Shown here one piece after another: positions 35,502 through 43,997 of a stretch of DNA of 64,000 nt. The stretch is from Mucilaginibacter sp. SMC90. Its GTDB lineage: Bacteria > Bacteroidota > Bacteroidia > Sphingobacteriales > Sphingobacteriaceae. The notes below the pieces were generated by a model that did no database searches, had not been told where the DNA came from, and saw only the letters and a list, made by a program, of their open reading frames with translations. Where the stretch lies: the NCBI RefSeq assembly GCF_022811725.1, contig NZ_CP094527.1, positions 3,596,001-3,660,000 of the forward strand. Direction: 5' to 3'. How positions within the stretch are numbered: the first letter of the stretch is position 1; each line of letters starts with the position of its first letter. A program made the translations under genes and the position numbers.

Positions 35502-36389
35502 TCAGTTTTCTTTAGGATAGCCAAAAGTTTTTTTAATTGTCGTAAAAATAAAAGCACTCAGTCCTTTCTTTAAACCCCATAGTATGCTGACGCCAAAGCC
35601 AGATATACTGAGTATAAAGAAAAGGACTTTGGAAAATAGGGGATAAGCTTCCGGCTTGTTATACAATAGCCAAAGTAAATAGAACGACCAAACTGTTATC
35701 ACCGTGATTAGTACCCACGAAGCAACCATGGAAATACGCTCGGCACGCTGTTTAAAAACAGGTACAAAACTGTTCATTAGCTCAAACTGATGGGGGCTGA
35801 GCATTGCTTTTTTACCGAAAGCAATTTCTATCGCTTTTAGCGATACGACATTCAAGAAGTTGTCGTCGGCAAAAGGGAAGGGCGATTCCCAAAGTTCTAC
35901 ATACATTTCATTCAGCCGCGTTTCATTTGGTCTTTCTTCCTTGGCTATGAATTGATATACTAACGAGATCTGATGATAATCGCCCTTACTGCTATAATTG
36001 CCATTTAAAAGATTCCGAAAGGTGTCTTTAATACGTTTATCAGTGTCGTTTGCATTAGAGTAAGTCAAATTGATGGCCTCTTTAATCCATAATGCCTGAA
36101 GGTCAAACTTATGCACTGTGCAGACGATAGCGAAGATGATGAAATTGTCATATATCCAATGACTTTCCCGGGTGATCTTTCGCTTGGAGAACTGATTCAA
36201 GATAAGTTCTGCATCGGTCTTATTATTGGTTTTTACGCATATGATGAGATTGACAGCGACTGTATTCGCATCATGAGTTTCTAAAGAATGGACAGCTGTT
36301 GGCGTATGAAGTATCTCGCTCAAAAGTGGCGCCAGACCGGATTGCTGTAACTGCTGTAGGTAAGCCGACTGTTCTTCTAAATAAACCAT
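35502..36389 (-). CDS. Two-helix membrane protein coupled to Argonaute-like gene (putative effector)
   Basis: The 295-residue protein has a soluble N-terminal domain (~1-213) of unknown fold and two membrane helices near residues 219-243 (ISMVASWVLITVITVWSFYL) and 251-273 (LFSKVLFFILSISGFGVSIL), then a basic tail. There is no signal peptide, so the large domain is probably cytoplasmic. Its start lies 13 bases inside the Argonaute-like gene, giving translational coupling. Membrane proteins next to inactive long Argonautes act as depolarising or pore-type effectors in described systems; whether this belongs to one of those families is not known. Confidence 0.75.
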   Translation of the reverse strand: MVYLEEQSAYLQQLQQSGLAPLLSEILHTPTAVHSLETHDANTVAVNLIICVKTNNKTDAELILNQFSKRKITRESHWIYDNFIIFAIVCTVHKFDLQALWIKEAINLTYSNANDTDKRIKDTFRNLLNGNYSSKGDYHQISLVYQFIAKEERPNETRLNEMYVELWESPFPFADDNFLNVVSLKAIEIAFGKKAMLSPHQFELMNSFVPVFKQRAERISMVASWVLITVITVWSFYLLWLLYNKPEAYPLFSKVLFFILSISGFGVSILWGLKKGLSAFIFTTIKKTFGYPKEN

Positions 36390-38623
36390 TTCCTATTTCT
36401 TAAAGATTTGATAAAAGAAGCGTCCCACCCATCAACAGCTTTCAATTTGTTCAATTGTTCGGTAATCAGGGATGCATAAAATAAGGTCACCGGCAATTGC
36501 GAGGGCTTAAAGGTTCTGTATGAAATGTTCGTTAAGCGGTAAACCTGTTGAACTATATATGTTGCATCCGTAAAAGTTGACCTGCGGTGTATCCTAATCA
36601 GTAACGGTCCGGTAAAACCTTGCCTGTCAGTTTTGACATCCTCTGGCCCTTTAAGCTGTAACAGGCAAATGCCCGGTTCGAGCATGAGATTCGTTCCACG
36701 GGCTGGAGTCAGTTTTCCTTTGACATAATTGCTGTAGCGCGAGGAAATGCCGCGCTGATCAAGATCGAAGATTATATACGGATGATGTTCACCAAAAGAT
36801 ACGAATGCGAACTTGATTTCGTATTGAGGATACTGAGCAATCAGTTCGCCGACAACATCCACTTCGAGATCTTTCATCGGTTTGAATACATGAAAGATGA
36901 TACGGACGATCTCGCCGTCGTTCCAGGCCTGTTCGTTCGATATGGTATCAATGGAACCTTTTAAACTGGTCAGTAATTCTTGAAAATAATCCTGGTAGGC
37001 AACCTCTTTAGACCTGTTACTAAAGATATATTTACCGTCTGCATTAAAAAAGGTGGTGATACCGACCACTTTGTGCTGTTGTGCTCCGGCATATATGTTA
37101 TCACGAATGAGCGTGCTGCCGATCCCGATGATGAGTTCATGAGCGATGTTAGGACTTGATGGAAGTATCCAGGGAGTACCGCCGAGTTTAGCATACATCT
37201 GTAAAGCGCAGGAATCTAAAATGAATTTAGGATTCCTGGCGTTCGCCTCCTTGATAAATTGTACCGTGATCCCATGACGCAGGAGGTAAGATTTTGCCAG
37301 CCAGTAGATATCCTCTGCTGGACTGTTCCTTTTAAACTCCTCTTTGGTTTCTACAATGGCGATGTCAAAGTCCTTGTTGGGCAACTCCACCGCTTGCTGG
37401 ATAGCGGCCATAAACCCTTTTTTATCAAAAGACTCAACCTCTACAAAATGAAAGTCAATGGCGTGTAATCGGTATAGTTTCACCATGCCTTGCGTAAAGG
37501 TAGGTGCTTCGTTGAATCCATCCTTAAGTCGTCCGAGGAACTGAGTGAATGCACCGCTCGAATTTTTATGACAAACGACCAGTACTCTTGGGTGACTGAC
37601 TTCAAAGAATTTTCCGTAGTCATAAGGCCCGAATTGTGCCAGACCTTTAATTGGCGAGGGATCGGTCTTAGTAGAAGAAACGTCAAAAAGATATTTTGGA
37701 CTCTCCAATCTCAAGGACGGGAAGGCTACGGAACTATTTTGGCTGATATTAAAGGTAAAGCCGTCCCCATTCTTGTATTCCAATCCGGAAATTACTCTTG
37801 ACAGTTGAGCGATCTCTTTATTTAGGATGTTCGGATCATACCGCGAAAACTCTTTCTGCTTAACGGCGGCTAAAATGCTTTCTGCTCTGGAAGTACCTAA
37901 TATAAACTCCAGATAAAGTTTAATATTGTCGTGCGTTTTGTTCAGGAACAAATCTTTTAAATTAATGTCTTGGTTGCCCTCGTTGGTCTCAACGGTAGCG
38001 ATGGCATCATTGACAGAAAGTACTCGCCCAATAGCCTGAAAACGTGGTGCAACCACTTCCTGGCTGTTCTCATATTTGATCAGCTTTGCTACTTCAAGCG
38101 TAGTAATATCAAAACCCTGTTCCTGTAACTTCTGACAATTTTGACGCAAGGCCCATTTATAAGAACTACTGATAATTAGGAGGATTTTTTTTTTACCGTT
38201 GATCTCTGAACGTTTGAAATCGATCTCATTCAATTTTTTATAAGAAATCGCAGTTTTTAGCCCATCTGGCAATTCCTGGACAATGAGATTGTGTTCTTCT
38301 TTCGAGGACGGGAATGTGAAGGGATTGAAAGTGGGTTTGATTTTTGGGAACTGATTTTTAAAAGCACGAAAAAAGATATGTCTAACCAACGAACTAATTA
38401 TCAACGGTTCATCCTCCACATTTATGGTTACCATTTCGCCTAATAGCGGCAGGTTGTCTTCGCCGGGCGATATATAAATATGATCGCCTTTCTTGAAAAA
38501 GGAATAATGCTGGTTGTGGGTTTTACGAAGCTCATCAAGTTTTCCATCGCTCCAAACTGTTCTTTGGATATTGAATTGATCGAAAGAAAGGTCTATTGAA
38601 AAAATATTACTGGAAAGGTTCAT
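36377..38623 (-). CDS. Long prokaryotic Argonaute-like protein with inactive PIWI domain
   Basis: The 748-residue protein has a long N-terminal region (~1-320) whose middle (~195-245, GRVLSVNDAIATVE, DLFLNKTHDN) may stand in for PAZ/linker. The MID start motif GLAQFGPYD is at 327-335. A guide 5'-end pocket is suggested by Tyr440/Lys444, Gln455 and Lys479 (YWLAK, VQFI, AKLGGTPW). In PIWI, the first catalytic Asp position reads ELIIGIGST (Gly502 instead of Asp), the usual RDG is replaced by IFHVFKPMKD, and the C-terminal LPVTLFYASLITEQL is conserved. It should bind guide and target without cutting. First gene of a three-gene operon; closest known type would be the long-B class. Confidence 0.85.
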   Translation of the reverse strand: MNLSSNIFSIDLSFDQFNIQRTVWSDGKLDELRKTHNQHYSFFKKGDHIYISPGEDNLPLLGEMVTINVEDEPLIISSLVRHIFFRAFKNQFPKIKPTFNPFTFPSSKEEHNLIVQELPDGLKTAISYKKLNEIDFKRSEINGKKKILLIISSSYKWALRQNCQKLQEQGFDITTLEVAKLIKYENSQEVVAPRFQAIGRVLSVNDAIATVETNEGNQDINLKDLFLNKTHDNIKLYLEFILGTSRAESILAAVKQKEFSRYDPNILNKEIAQLSRVISGLEYKNGDGFTFNISQNSSVAFPSLRLESPKYLFDVSSTKTDPSPIKGLAQFGPYDYGKFFEVSHPRVLVVCHKNSSGAFTQFLGRLKDGFNEAPTFTQGMVKLYRLHAIDFHFVEVESFDKKGFMAAIQQAVELPNKDFDIAIVETKEEFKRNSPAEDIYWLAKSYLLRHGITVQFIKEANARNPKFILDSCALQMYAKLGGTPWILPSSPNIAHELIIGIGSTLIRDNIYAGAQQHKVVGITTFFNADGKYIFSNRSKEVAYQDYFQELLTSLKGSIDTISNEQAWNDGEIVRIIFHVFKPMKDLEVDVVGELIAQYPQYEIKFAFVSFGEHHPYIIFDLDQRGISSRYSNYVKGKLTPARGTNLMLEPGICLLQLKGPEDVKTDRQGFTGPLLIRIHRRSTFTDATYIVQQVYRLTNISYRTFKPSQLPVTLFYASLITEQLNKLKAVDGWDASFIKSLRNRKWFI

Positions 38624-38701
38624 TCAAATCGTTTTTAATTAAGGTGAATAAGCTTCAATATTGGTCTTTACATTGTGATCAACGTAGGTTATTGGAGCAA
38701 T

Positions 38702-38715
38702 TAAATTGCAATTTA
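38702..38715. promoter_or_regulatory. 14-bp perfect palindrome upstream of Argonaute operon
   Basis: TAAATTGCAATTTA is its own reverse complement and lies 79 bases upstream of the Argonaute-like start, in the expected promoter region of the operon. It may be a repressor site. The rest of the 410-bp gap (38624-39033) holds attachment-like repeat copy 3 and no clear gene. Confidence 0.35.
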
Positions 38716-38827
38716 CTAAGAGCTGTGGCTCATTGATATAGATGTTGAAAAATAGCATTAACTAACTATTAGCGTTGACAATTTAATGTTAGAAAACGAG
38801 ATGACTTTGCAAAAATATACCCACATA

Positions 38828-38913
38828 AAGGAGAGGAGATTCCTGAACCTAATTTCTATCGCATTGACTATTAAATTTCTAATTTATTTTTTTGTAACTC
38901 TTTGAATGACGCA
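38828..38913. repeat. Attachment-like repeat, copy 3 (degenerate)
   Basis: Opens AAGGAGAGGAGATTCCTGAAC and closes CTTTGAATGACGCA, 72 bases apart, against 76 in copies 1 and 2. The closing 14 bases differ from them at two positions; the opening is more diverged. It separates the Argonaute module from the kinase/GIY-YIG module. Confidence 0.5.
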
Positions 38914-39033
38914 TAAAGTCAACAAAATATCGTTCCCTGCCTTGATCCTGCGCTGAAATGGTGTAGTCTCTTTCATCATAATCCCCACCTTCGAGTCTTA
39001 AGGTAGCTGAACTTGTTAAGTAGAAAGCTTAGT

Positions 39034-40095
39034 CTACATGCGGCGATAGGTTTTGCCGTTGATGATATAGCTTAGGCGTTTCAGGTTTGAAACGCCTATT
39101 TGCTTTCCGATAGCCGCGAGATCATGACCGTCTTTGGCAAGTGAGCGGATTTTATCCACTTGCTCTTTGCTGAAAGAATTGCTCCGGTTACCGATGACTT
39201 TAGCATAGTACTGATCGTCCTGCCACAATTTTTTCATGTATGCATTGCCGATACCTTCCCGCGATTCGCTATTGTTAAAGTTAACCTGGAAACTCGGGCA
39301 GGCAGCTATACCTTCCCTTTCCCCATCCGATAATTTGAATTTGCCTAATTCTTCCAGACCCTTGAACCCGCCGCCAATCGTGTTCAACGAAGCTTCATCA
39401 GCATTACAACGGTCCACCATCAGTTCTTCCCATTGCATTGCCCCGGTTTCGGTTTGGTTCAGCGCGATCAGTTCGGAGTTCAGCAAAACGTGATTGTTGC
39501 CTTGACATTCCCTCCAGAGCTTGTGGAATTTGTTTCTGCTTCCCTTTGCGCTTTTACGGAAATGCTCAGCCATGCGCGTTAGCCAGTTACGTTTTGTTAT
39601 ACCAAAGTAGATATTTTCAGGCTCTTCCGAGGGCCGTCCGTCATCACCTAAGAAGGTAATAAAGTGGGCATAACACTGATGGCCATCCAGCGGATCACCA
39701 AAGCCGGTCATAACCGCCTGTAATGGGATATGAATCGCCCACAAAGTATCCGCTTTGTTTTTGACAAGGAGGTGTAAAACGACGCGCTGATCTTCTTCCG
39801 GCCGGCCGATGTTGCCTTCCGCTTGATAGTCATTCATCGTCAGGTACAGGCAGTTTTTTTCAGGAATTTCATTGACAACAAAATCGATGTCGACTTTGAA
39901 AAACTCACTGGTATATCGCTTTCTTTTATTTGATAGGTTATGTATCAGCAAATCCATTGGCAATGGATGGCCTTCATCACACATATAATTCAACCGCTCA
40001 TCGAGTGACTTAGCCAATAGCTTTAAGTCCATCGGAAATTTCTTGCCTAACAGAGCAACCAAAGCATGATCATTAATAAACTTAGTGAATCCCAT
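39034..40095 (-). CDS. GIY-YIG nuclease with C-terminal helix-turn-helix
   Basis: The 353-residue protein carries a GIY-YIG-like core at ~165-260: ENIYFGITKRNWLTRMAEHFR, with the Tyr and GIT in place of GIY/YIG and a conserved Arg and His, then FHKLWREC, a later Glu (NSELIAL) and NTIGGGFKGLEELG. The C-terminal ~50 residues (FSKEQVDKIRSLAKDGHDLAAIGKQIGVS) form an HTH of the NUMOD type seen in homing-type nucleases. The N-terminal ~160 residues are unrecognised. The gene is 25 bases downstream of the Ser/Thr kinase, so the two probably form one system. Confidence 0.75.
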   Translation of the reverse strand: MGFTKFINDHALVALLGKKFPMDLKLLAKSLDERLNYMCDEGHPLPMDLLIHNLSNKRKRYTSEFFKVDIDFVVNEIPEKNCLYLTMNDYQAEGNIGRPEEDQRVVLHLLVKNKADTLWAIHIPLQAVMTGFGDPLDGHQCYAHFITFLGDDGRPSEEPENIYFGITKRNWLTRMAEHFRKSAKGSRNKFHKLWRECQGNNHVLLNSELIALNQTETGAMQWEELMVDRCNADEASLNTIGGGFKGLEELGKFKLSDGEREGIAACPSFQVNFNNSESREGIGNAYMKKLWQDDQYYAKVIGNRSNSFSKEQVDKIRSLAKDGHDLAAIGKQIGVSNLKRLSYIINGKTYRRM

Positions 40096-40120
40096 AACCG
40101 ATGGATTTGAATGTTAAATT

Positions 40121-41218
40121 TTATAAGGCTTGTAAATCGTCAAGAAGGTCTTTGCAGTCCGGGTAGCGCGACTCCAACGGGGTCATGCATTTTGCTATCG
40201 CCGCTATGGTTTTATCGCTTATGCCCATAACCCCTAAAGTATTGATAAAACCACTACCTGCAGGTGGTAGGCCGGAAAGCATGGTATACCAAAGCGCGCC
40301 CAGTGAATAAATATCGGATCGCTTATCAATTAACCGTGGATCTGCTACCAGTTCGGGCGCATTATATAGTCCCCCTATGGTTTGCGTTCCAACTGTGGTA
40401 AGTCTCGAATGCAGTTCGTTTTCGATATATATGCCCAGTCCAAAATCGATTACCCTGAAATCATTCGGCCTGGTCGCCATGATATTGCTCGGTTTCAGGT
40501 CACGATGTAAGATGCCCCGATCATGAGCATGCTTGATTGCGCTTGTGATATGTTTCATTGCTGTTAGCGCGTCAGCCTCGGTAAACAAACCATGTTGCTC
40601 AATAAATTTATATAGATTGAGTCCCGGGAAAAATTCCATGCGGATAAAGGGACGATTCCCCATCAGCCCGGCATCATAAACCCTGATAATGTTGGGATGG
40701 TGCATATCAAATAGCATGCGTGATTCCTGAAAGAATCTTTCCTGCTCCTTTTGATCTGTTCCTCCTTCATAAAAAGAGGGTGAAAATACTTTCACGGCAA
40801 ACGGCATTTTCAGGAGCTTATGTTCGAATTTGTAAACAACCCCAAAACCACCATCACCGATGATATCGATTTCCTGATAGCTTTTTCCAAACTCCAAAGC
40901 AGATGGTCCGTTTTCAAACTCCAGGACATCGATCAAAGGATGTAAGCCTTCTTTGATAATGACCTTACGTTCTTCGTATTTTGACGCCTTTTCCTTTATC
41001 CATTCCCAAAAACTGTCGAGGGTAGCATAAGACTTAAGAAAAGCAGGAGCAAGTTTCTCCAATTTGGCATTGGTCAATATGAGCTTTCGGATTCTTTGGT
41101 ATTCCGCGTTATCGTGCTCTTTGCCAGTGGCTCGTGCAATCAGTTCCGATTTCAACCTTTCAATCAGAATTGACAGATTATCATATTGTGGGACTGCAGG
41201 CAACTGGTTAAATTTCAT
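40121..41218 (-). CDS. Serine/threonine protein kinase (Hanks type) with helical N-terminal domain
   Basis: The 365-residue protein has a ~95-residue helical N-terminal domain (LSILIERLKSELIARATG, FWEWIKEKASKYEERKVII) and then a full kinase domain: GDGGFGVVYK loop, Lys in FAVKVF, HRDLKPSN catalytic loop, DFG in VIDFGLG, APEL and SDIYSLG. All catalytic residues are present. No membrane or PASTA domain. I recall similar N-terminal domains in front of other defence effectors, but this is unverified. It is followed 25 bases later by the GIY-YIG nuclease gene. Confidence 0.88.
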   Translation of the reverse strand: MKFNQLPAVPQYDNLSILIERLKSELIARATGKEHDNAEYQRIRKLILTNAKLEKLAPAFLKSYATLDSFWEWIKEKASKYEERKVIIKEGLHPLIDVLEFENGPSALEFGKSYQEIDIIGDGGFGVVYKFEHKLLKMPFAVKVFSPSFYEGGTDQKEQERFFQESRMLFDMHHPNIIRVYDAGLMGNRPFIRMEFFPGLNLYKFIEQHGLFTEADALTAMKHITSAIKHAHDRGILHRDLKPSNIMATRPNDFRVIDFGLGIYIENELHSRLTTVGTQTIGGLYNAPELVADPRLIDKRSDIYSLGALWYTMLSGLPPAGSGFINTLGVMGISDKTIAAIAKCMTPLESRYPDCKDLLDDLQAL

Positions 41219-41475
41219 TGATCTTAAGATTGGGTCAAGATCAAAGATACTTCACAATTCAGCGACAAATGAAACGGCTTGCAAAAACAGCAACAAAAAA
41301 AGCTAGTGTTGCAGAATGAAGGAGAGATAACGAATGGGATGGCAGCATGTAAGCTACCATGAATGCCGGGACAGCCTTATTAGAGGAACGACAATTTGCC
41401 TCAGCAAAGGCTAAATGAGAACCATAAACACAAAAAATGCCATTAAAAAAGGGGGTGGGATTTATAAAAGGGTGA

Positions 41476-41554
41476 GGCTGTCAAAAGGTAACTGCACTCC
41501 TGGCTACCATTGCCGGGCGATGCGCCCGGAAGGCCTGGTTAACTTTTGACAGCC
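41476..41554. repeat. Large composite hairpin, 16-bp arms with inner hairpin
   Basis: GGCTGTCAAAAGGTAA (41476-41491) pairs with TTAACTTTTGACAGCC (41539-41554), one mismatch. Inside, CCGGGC (41513-41518) pairs with GCCCGG (41524-41529). The architecture is the same as the hairpin at 31380-31443, though the sequences differ. The surrounding gap 41219-41780 shows no convincing gene. Confidence 0.6.
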
Positions 41555-41780
41555 GAAGGGGAGGGCATAACCCGCTTGCAGGTCAAGGGAGGAGGGTAAA
41601 AACTGAGAATAAAATGTGGAGAGAAGGGCGCGGCTATCTTCTATAAAATGCCTATTATTGGAGCATGCGAATTGCAAGTATATTGCGTTCATATCAACCT
41701 TAAATCTTTATCATTAATGGATAACCGCGTTTACTACGGTCAGTAATCACTCAGTCACTGGCTTAGTCTCACTTTATCGA

Positions 41781-41921
41781 TCATTGGTGATTAATCCATG
41801 CGATGATAAGTTTAATCAACCACACGATGAGCTGAAGACTTCCGATAATGATTGCTGCACGCTGACGTTTTTCCATTTTCTGTTCCATTGCGATAATTTT
41901 CAGCAATGATAAATGGGGCAT
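41781..41921 (-). CDS. Possible small membrane peptide, 46 aa
   Basis: A 46-residue frame from ATG 41921 to TGA 41781: a basic segment (MEQKMEKRQR) precedes one long hydrophobic helix (AAIIIGSLQLIVWLIKLIIAW). It begins 30 bases after the zinc-ribbon gene, on the same strand. The charged-then-hydrophobic shape is that of type I toxins and small effector or regulatory peptides, but no family is recognised and it may not be expressed. Confidence 0.4.
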   Translation of the reverse strand: MPHLSLLKIIAMEQKMEKRQRAAIIIGSLQLIVWLIKLIIAWINHQ

Positions 41922-41950
41922 TCGGGGGCGACAATAGGGGAGTACTCCCA

Positions 41951-43288
41951 TTATTTGCCTAATAGTTTTTGTACGTCGGGCAGGTGAAGATGTGCGGTAT
42001 AACGCTTGCGATTCTCTTTAGAAACTGGGTTGAGTACATTCAAATTCCCTTTGACGGTTCGCTCGGGGCAGTCGAGCGCGGTAGCGATTATTTTATGTAA
42101 TCTGGCTTTGGTATTTGCCTGAGCCTTTTCTGCGTTTTTGATAAAGCCAGCCTCGTTTAAAAATGCGATTTGGAAAGGGGTATCGTTTTCCATCAGGACG
42201 GAGTAAGCTTCATCCAAGCTCAATTTACCGAATTTAAACTGCTCAAATCCGAGTTTGCTTAAATTTTGGCGTAATGGATTCGGCGCAACACTTTCCTGTG
42301 TCATCTCCGTTTTTTCGTGCTTTTCAATAAGTGATTCCAGGAGATTGATGAATTGATAACAACAGTAGAATTTGAAAGGAAAGAACAACCGTTCGATATT
42401 TAGTACCTTCAATGTTGGAACCGGGTGGATGATCGTGCCATGTTCGTCTTTGGTCGCTTTATCAAAATCAGGTATTTCCTTGTAAGGTATTTGCTTTTGT
42501 CGTTGCTGGAGATCTTTGATTGCTGCATCAATATCTTCCAATGAGTATTTGGCTTCCTCTTCTTCCTTTCGCGGATAAAAATATACGTTGAAATCGGTCG
42601 CTAATAATTTCAGTTTAGATAACTTCATCTCCGTCAGGGATTCCACATAATTTAGTATTTCAAGTTGTGTTATCGAGCAATCCTTTATTTTTTTGAAAAA
42701 CTTTTTAAGCGGCTGCCCAGCGAGATCGCCTGATTTCTTTCTTGACTTTGCATCCTCGCTTGTCTTGATATGGGCAAATATGTCAGTAATGGAATGTTTT
42801 TTAGTTTCTTCCGCGATTTCATCCTCAGTTGCGAACGACATAAACTCATCCACATAATCCTCTGCAATGATTGTTAAGTCGCCATAGGCGTCGTTAAAAT
42901 CATCATTATGATCTGCAGCGTAAGTTTCATAATCCCCTTTTTGAACGTCAACGATGACTTGTTGAATGACCCACCAATATTTCCCGATGAGTTTGCAATT
43001 CACATAATTGTAATTCGCAGTTTCTCGGGTTTTAATAAATAATATCAGCATGTACCTGGCGAAGGGAAAACCTTCGTAAGCGGGCAGCTTACCATCCATG
43101 TATCGTTCCAACCGGAAAAATGCATCGTTGAGAGCAGTTACCACTTCCTGATGCGACATGTCTTCTTCCGCTTCAGTAAGGATAACCTGCGGATAGACAT
43201 AAGGGCAATGCGAGCATTCCAGACTTTCGATGGGAATCATGGCATCGCAATTCGGACAAATTTTGATTAGCGGAAGATCATTAGTCAT
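41951..43288 (-). CDS. Zinc-ribbon protein of unknown function, 445 aa
   Basis: From the ATG at 43288 the protein is 445 residues; a TTG 33 bases upstream is also open. It starts with a zinc ribbon (ICPNCDAMIPIESLECSHCPYVYP, two CxxC pairs), then a long helical region with acidic stretches (EEDMSHQEVV, KDEHGTIIHPVP) and a C-terminal helical part (KARLHKIIATALDCPERTVKGNLNVL) that could be DNA-contacting. I do not recognise a characterised family. It lies at the right end of the island, followed by a possible small membrane peptide. Confidence 0.65.
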   Translation of the reverse strand: MTNDLPLIKICPNCDAMIPIESLECSHCPYVYPQVILTEAEEDMSHQEVVTALNDAFFRLERYMDGKLPAYEGFPFARYMLILFIKTRETANYNYVNCKLIGKYWWVIQQVIVDVQKGDYETYAADHNDDFNDAYGDLTIIAEDYVDEFMSFATEDEIAEETKKHSITDIFAHIKTSEDAKSRKKSGDLAGQPLKKFFKKIKDCSITQLEILNYVESLTEMKLSKLKLLATDFNVYFYPRKEEEEAKYSLEDIDAAIKDLQQRQKQIPYKEIPDFDKATKDEHGTIIHPVPTLKVLNIERLFFPFKFYCCYQFINLLESLIEKHEKTEMTQESVAPNPLRQNLSKLGFEQFKFGKLSLDEAYSVLMENDTPFQIAFLNEAGFIKNAEKAQANTKARLHKIIATALDCPERTVKGNLNVLNPVSKENRKRYTAHLHLPDVQKLLGK

Positions 43289-43321
43289 GTTTAGTTCGAT
43301 TGAAACCCCAATCTCGGACAA

Positions 43322-43896
43322 TGTAATACGGGCAATCGGATAGGGCTAATTTACATCTTTCCTTTAAGCAAATGTACCCGTCCTAACTTCTGTTGAATCT
43401 TTTTTTGGTGGTTTATCAGTTCAATTCATTTAAATCCTACTGCGGGTACTGAAGATCAATAATGACAATTAAGGCTTCCGTCAACCGGCGAAAAAATTTA
43501 GACCCCATGCATCAGGGATTGCAGAGGTATCCTGCGGAGCAGATAGGAATGGAAAGAGCCGGGCCGAAAATGATGCCCAGGTATTCGGTTCTTAGTTTGT
43601 TTTTAAAATTATAAGCGTGGATAAATTACATCTCATTGATCCCGGTTAGCAATTTTTTTATGACCACCTTGAGTGTGTATGTTCAGGTTTTTACGATAGA
43701 CAATCAATTGGCAAAGAGTGGTCAACGCAAGTGGTTTTTCCACTGGTAGGGACCGTTACTGAAATTTTCTATCCAGTATTTATCTACCAATAATTCTTGG
43801 ATCAATGATCTGATTAAAATGCTTACTGATCAACGATAAATTGCCGGTTAACCTAAGTTATAATTTAAAAGTCATTAAGCGCCATTTTAATAAATA
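43322..43896. other. Intergenic region at right edge of mobile island
   Basis: No convincing gene on either strand. A weak hairpin AGTGG-TTTTT-CCACT lies near 43731-43746. The region probably carries the promoter of the zinc-ribbon gene and ends at attachment-like repeat copy 4. Confidence 0.4.
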
Positions 43897-43986
43897 GAGG
43901 AGAGGGAGAGTTTTGAACTTTAAATAGACGCACTGAGAATCAAAATTTTAATTAACTCAGGTGTCGTAACTCTACGTAATACGCGA
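43897..43986. repeat. Attachment-like repeat, copy 4 (degenerate)
   Basis: Opens GAGGAGAGGGAGAGTTTTGAAC and closes CTACGTAATACGC, 75 bases apart, which matches the spacing of copies 1 and 2. It is the most diverged copy and coincides with the return to core-type genes, so it may mark the right end of the island. Confidence 0.4.
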
Positions 43987-43997
43987 TACAACTTCGT

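Noticed and set aside
36377..38623. Reading the Argonaute-like gene as an active guide-directed nuclease
   Set aside because: The expected catalytic Asp positions are occupied by other residues (IIGIGST, IFHVFKPMKD), so cleavage by PIWI is not supported.
41504..41692. Short minus-strand frame of 62 residues in the 41.5 kb gap
   Set aside because: It overlaps the composite hairpin, is not conserved-looking and has no convincing start context.
34500..43990. CRISPR array in the repeat-bearing region
   Set aside because: Repeats are few, diverged and separated by kilobases of genes, with no regular short spacers and no cas genes.
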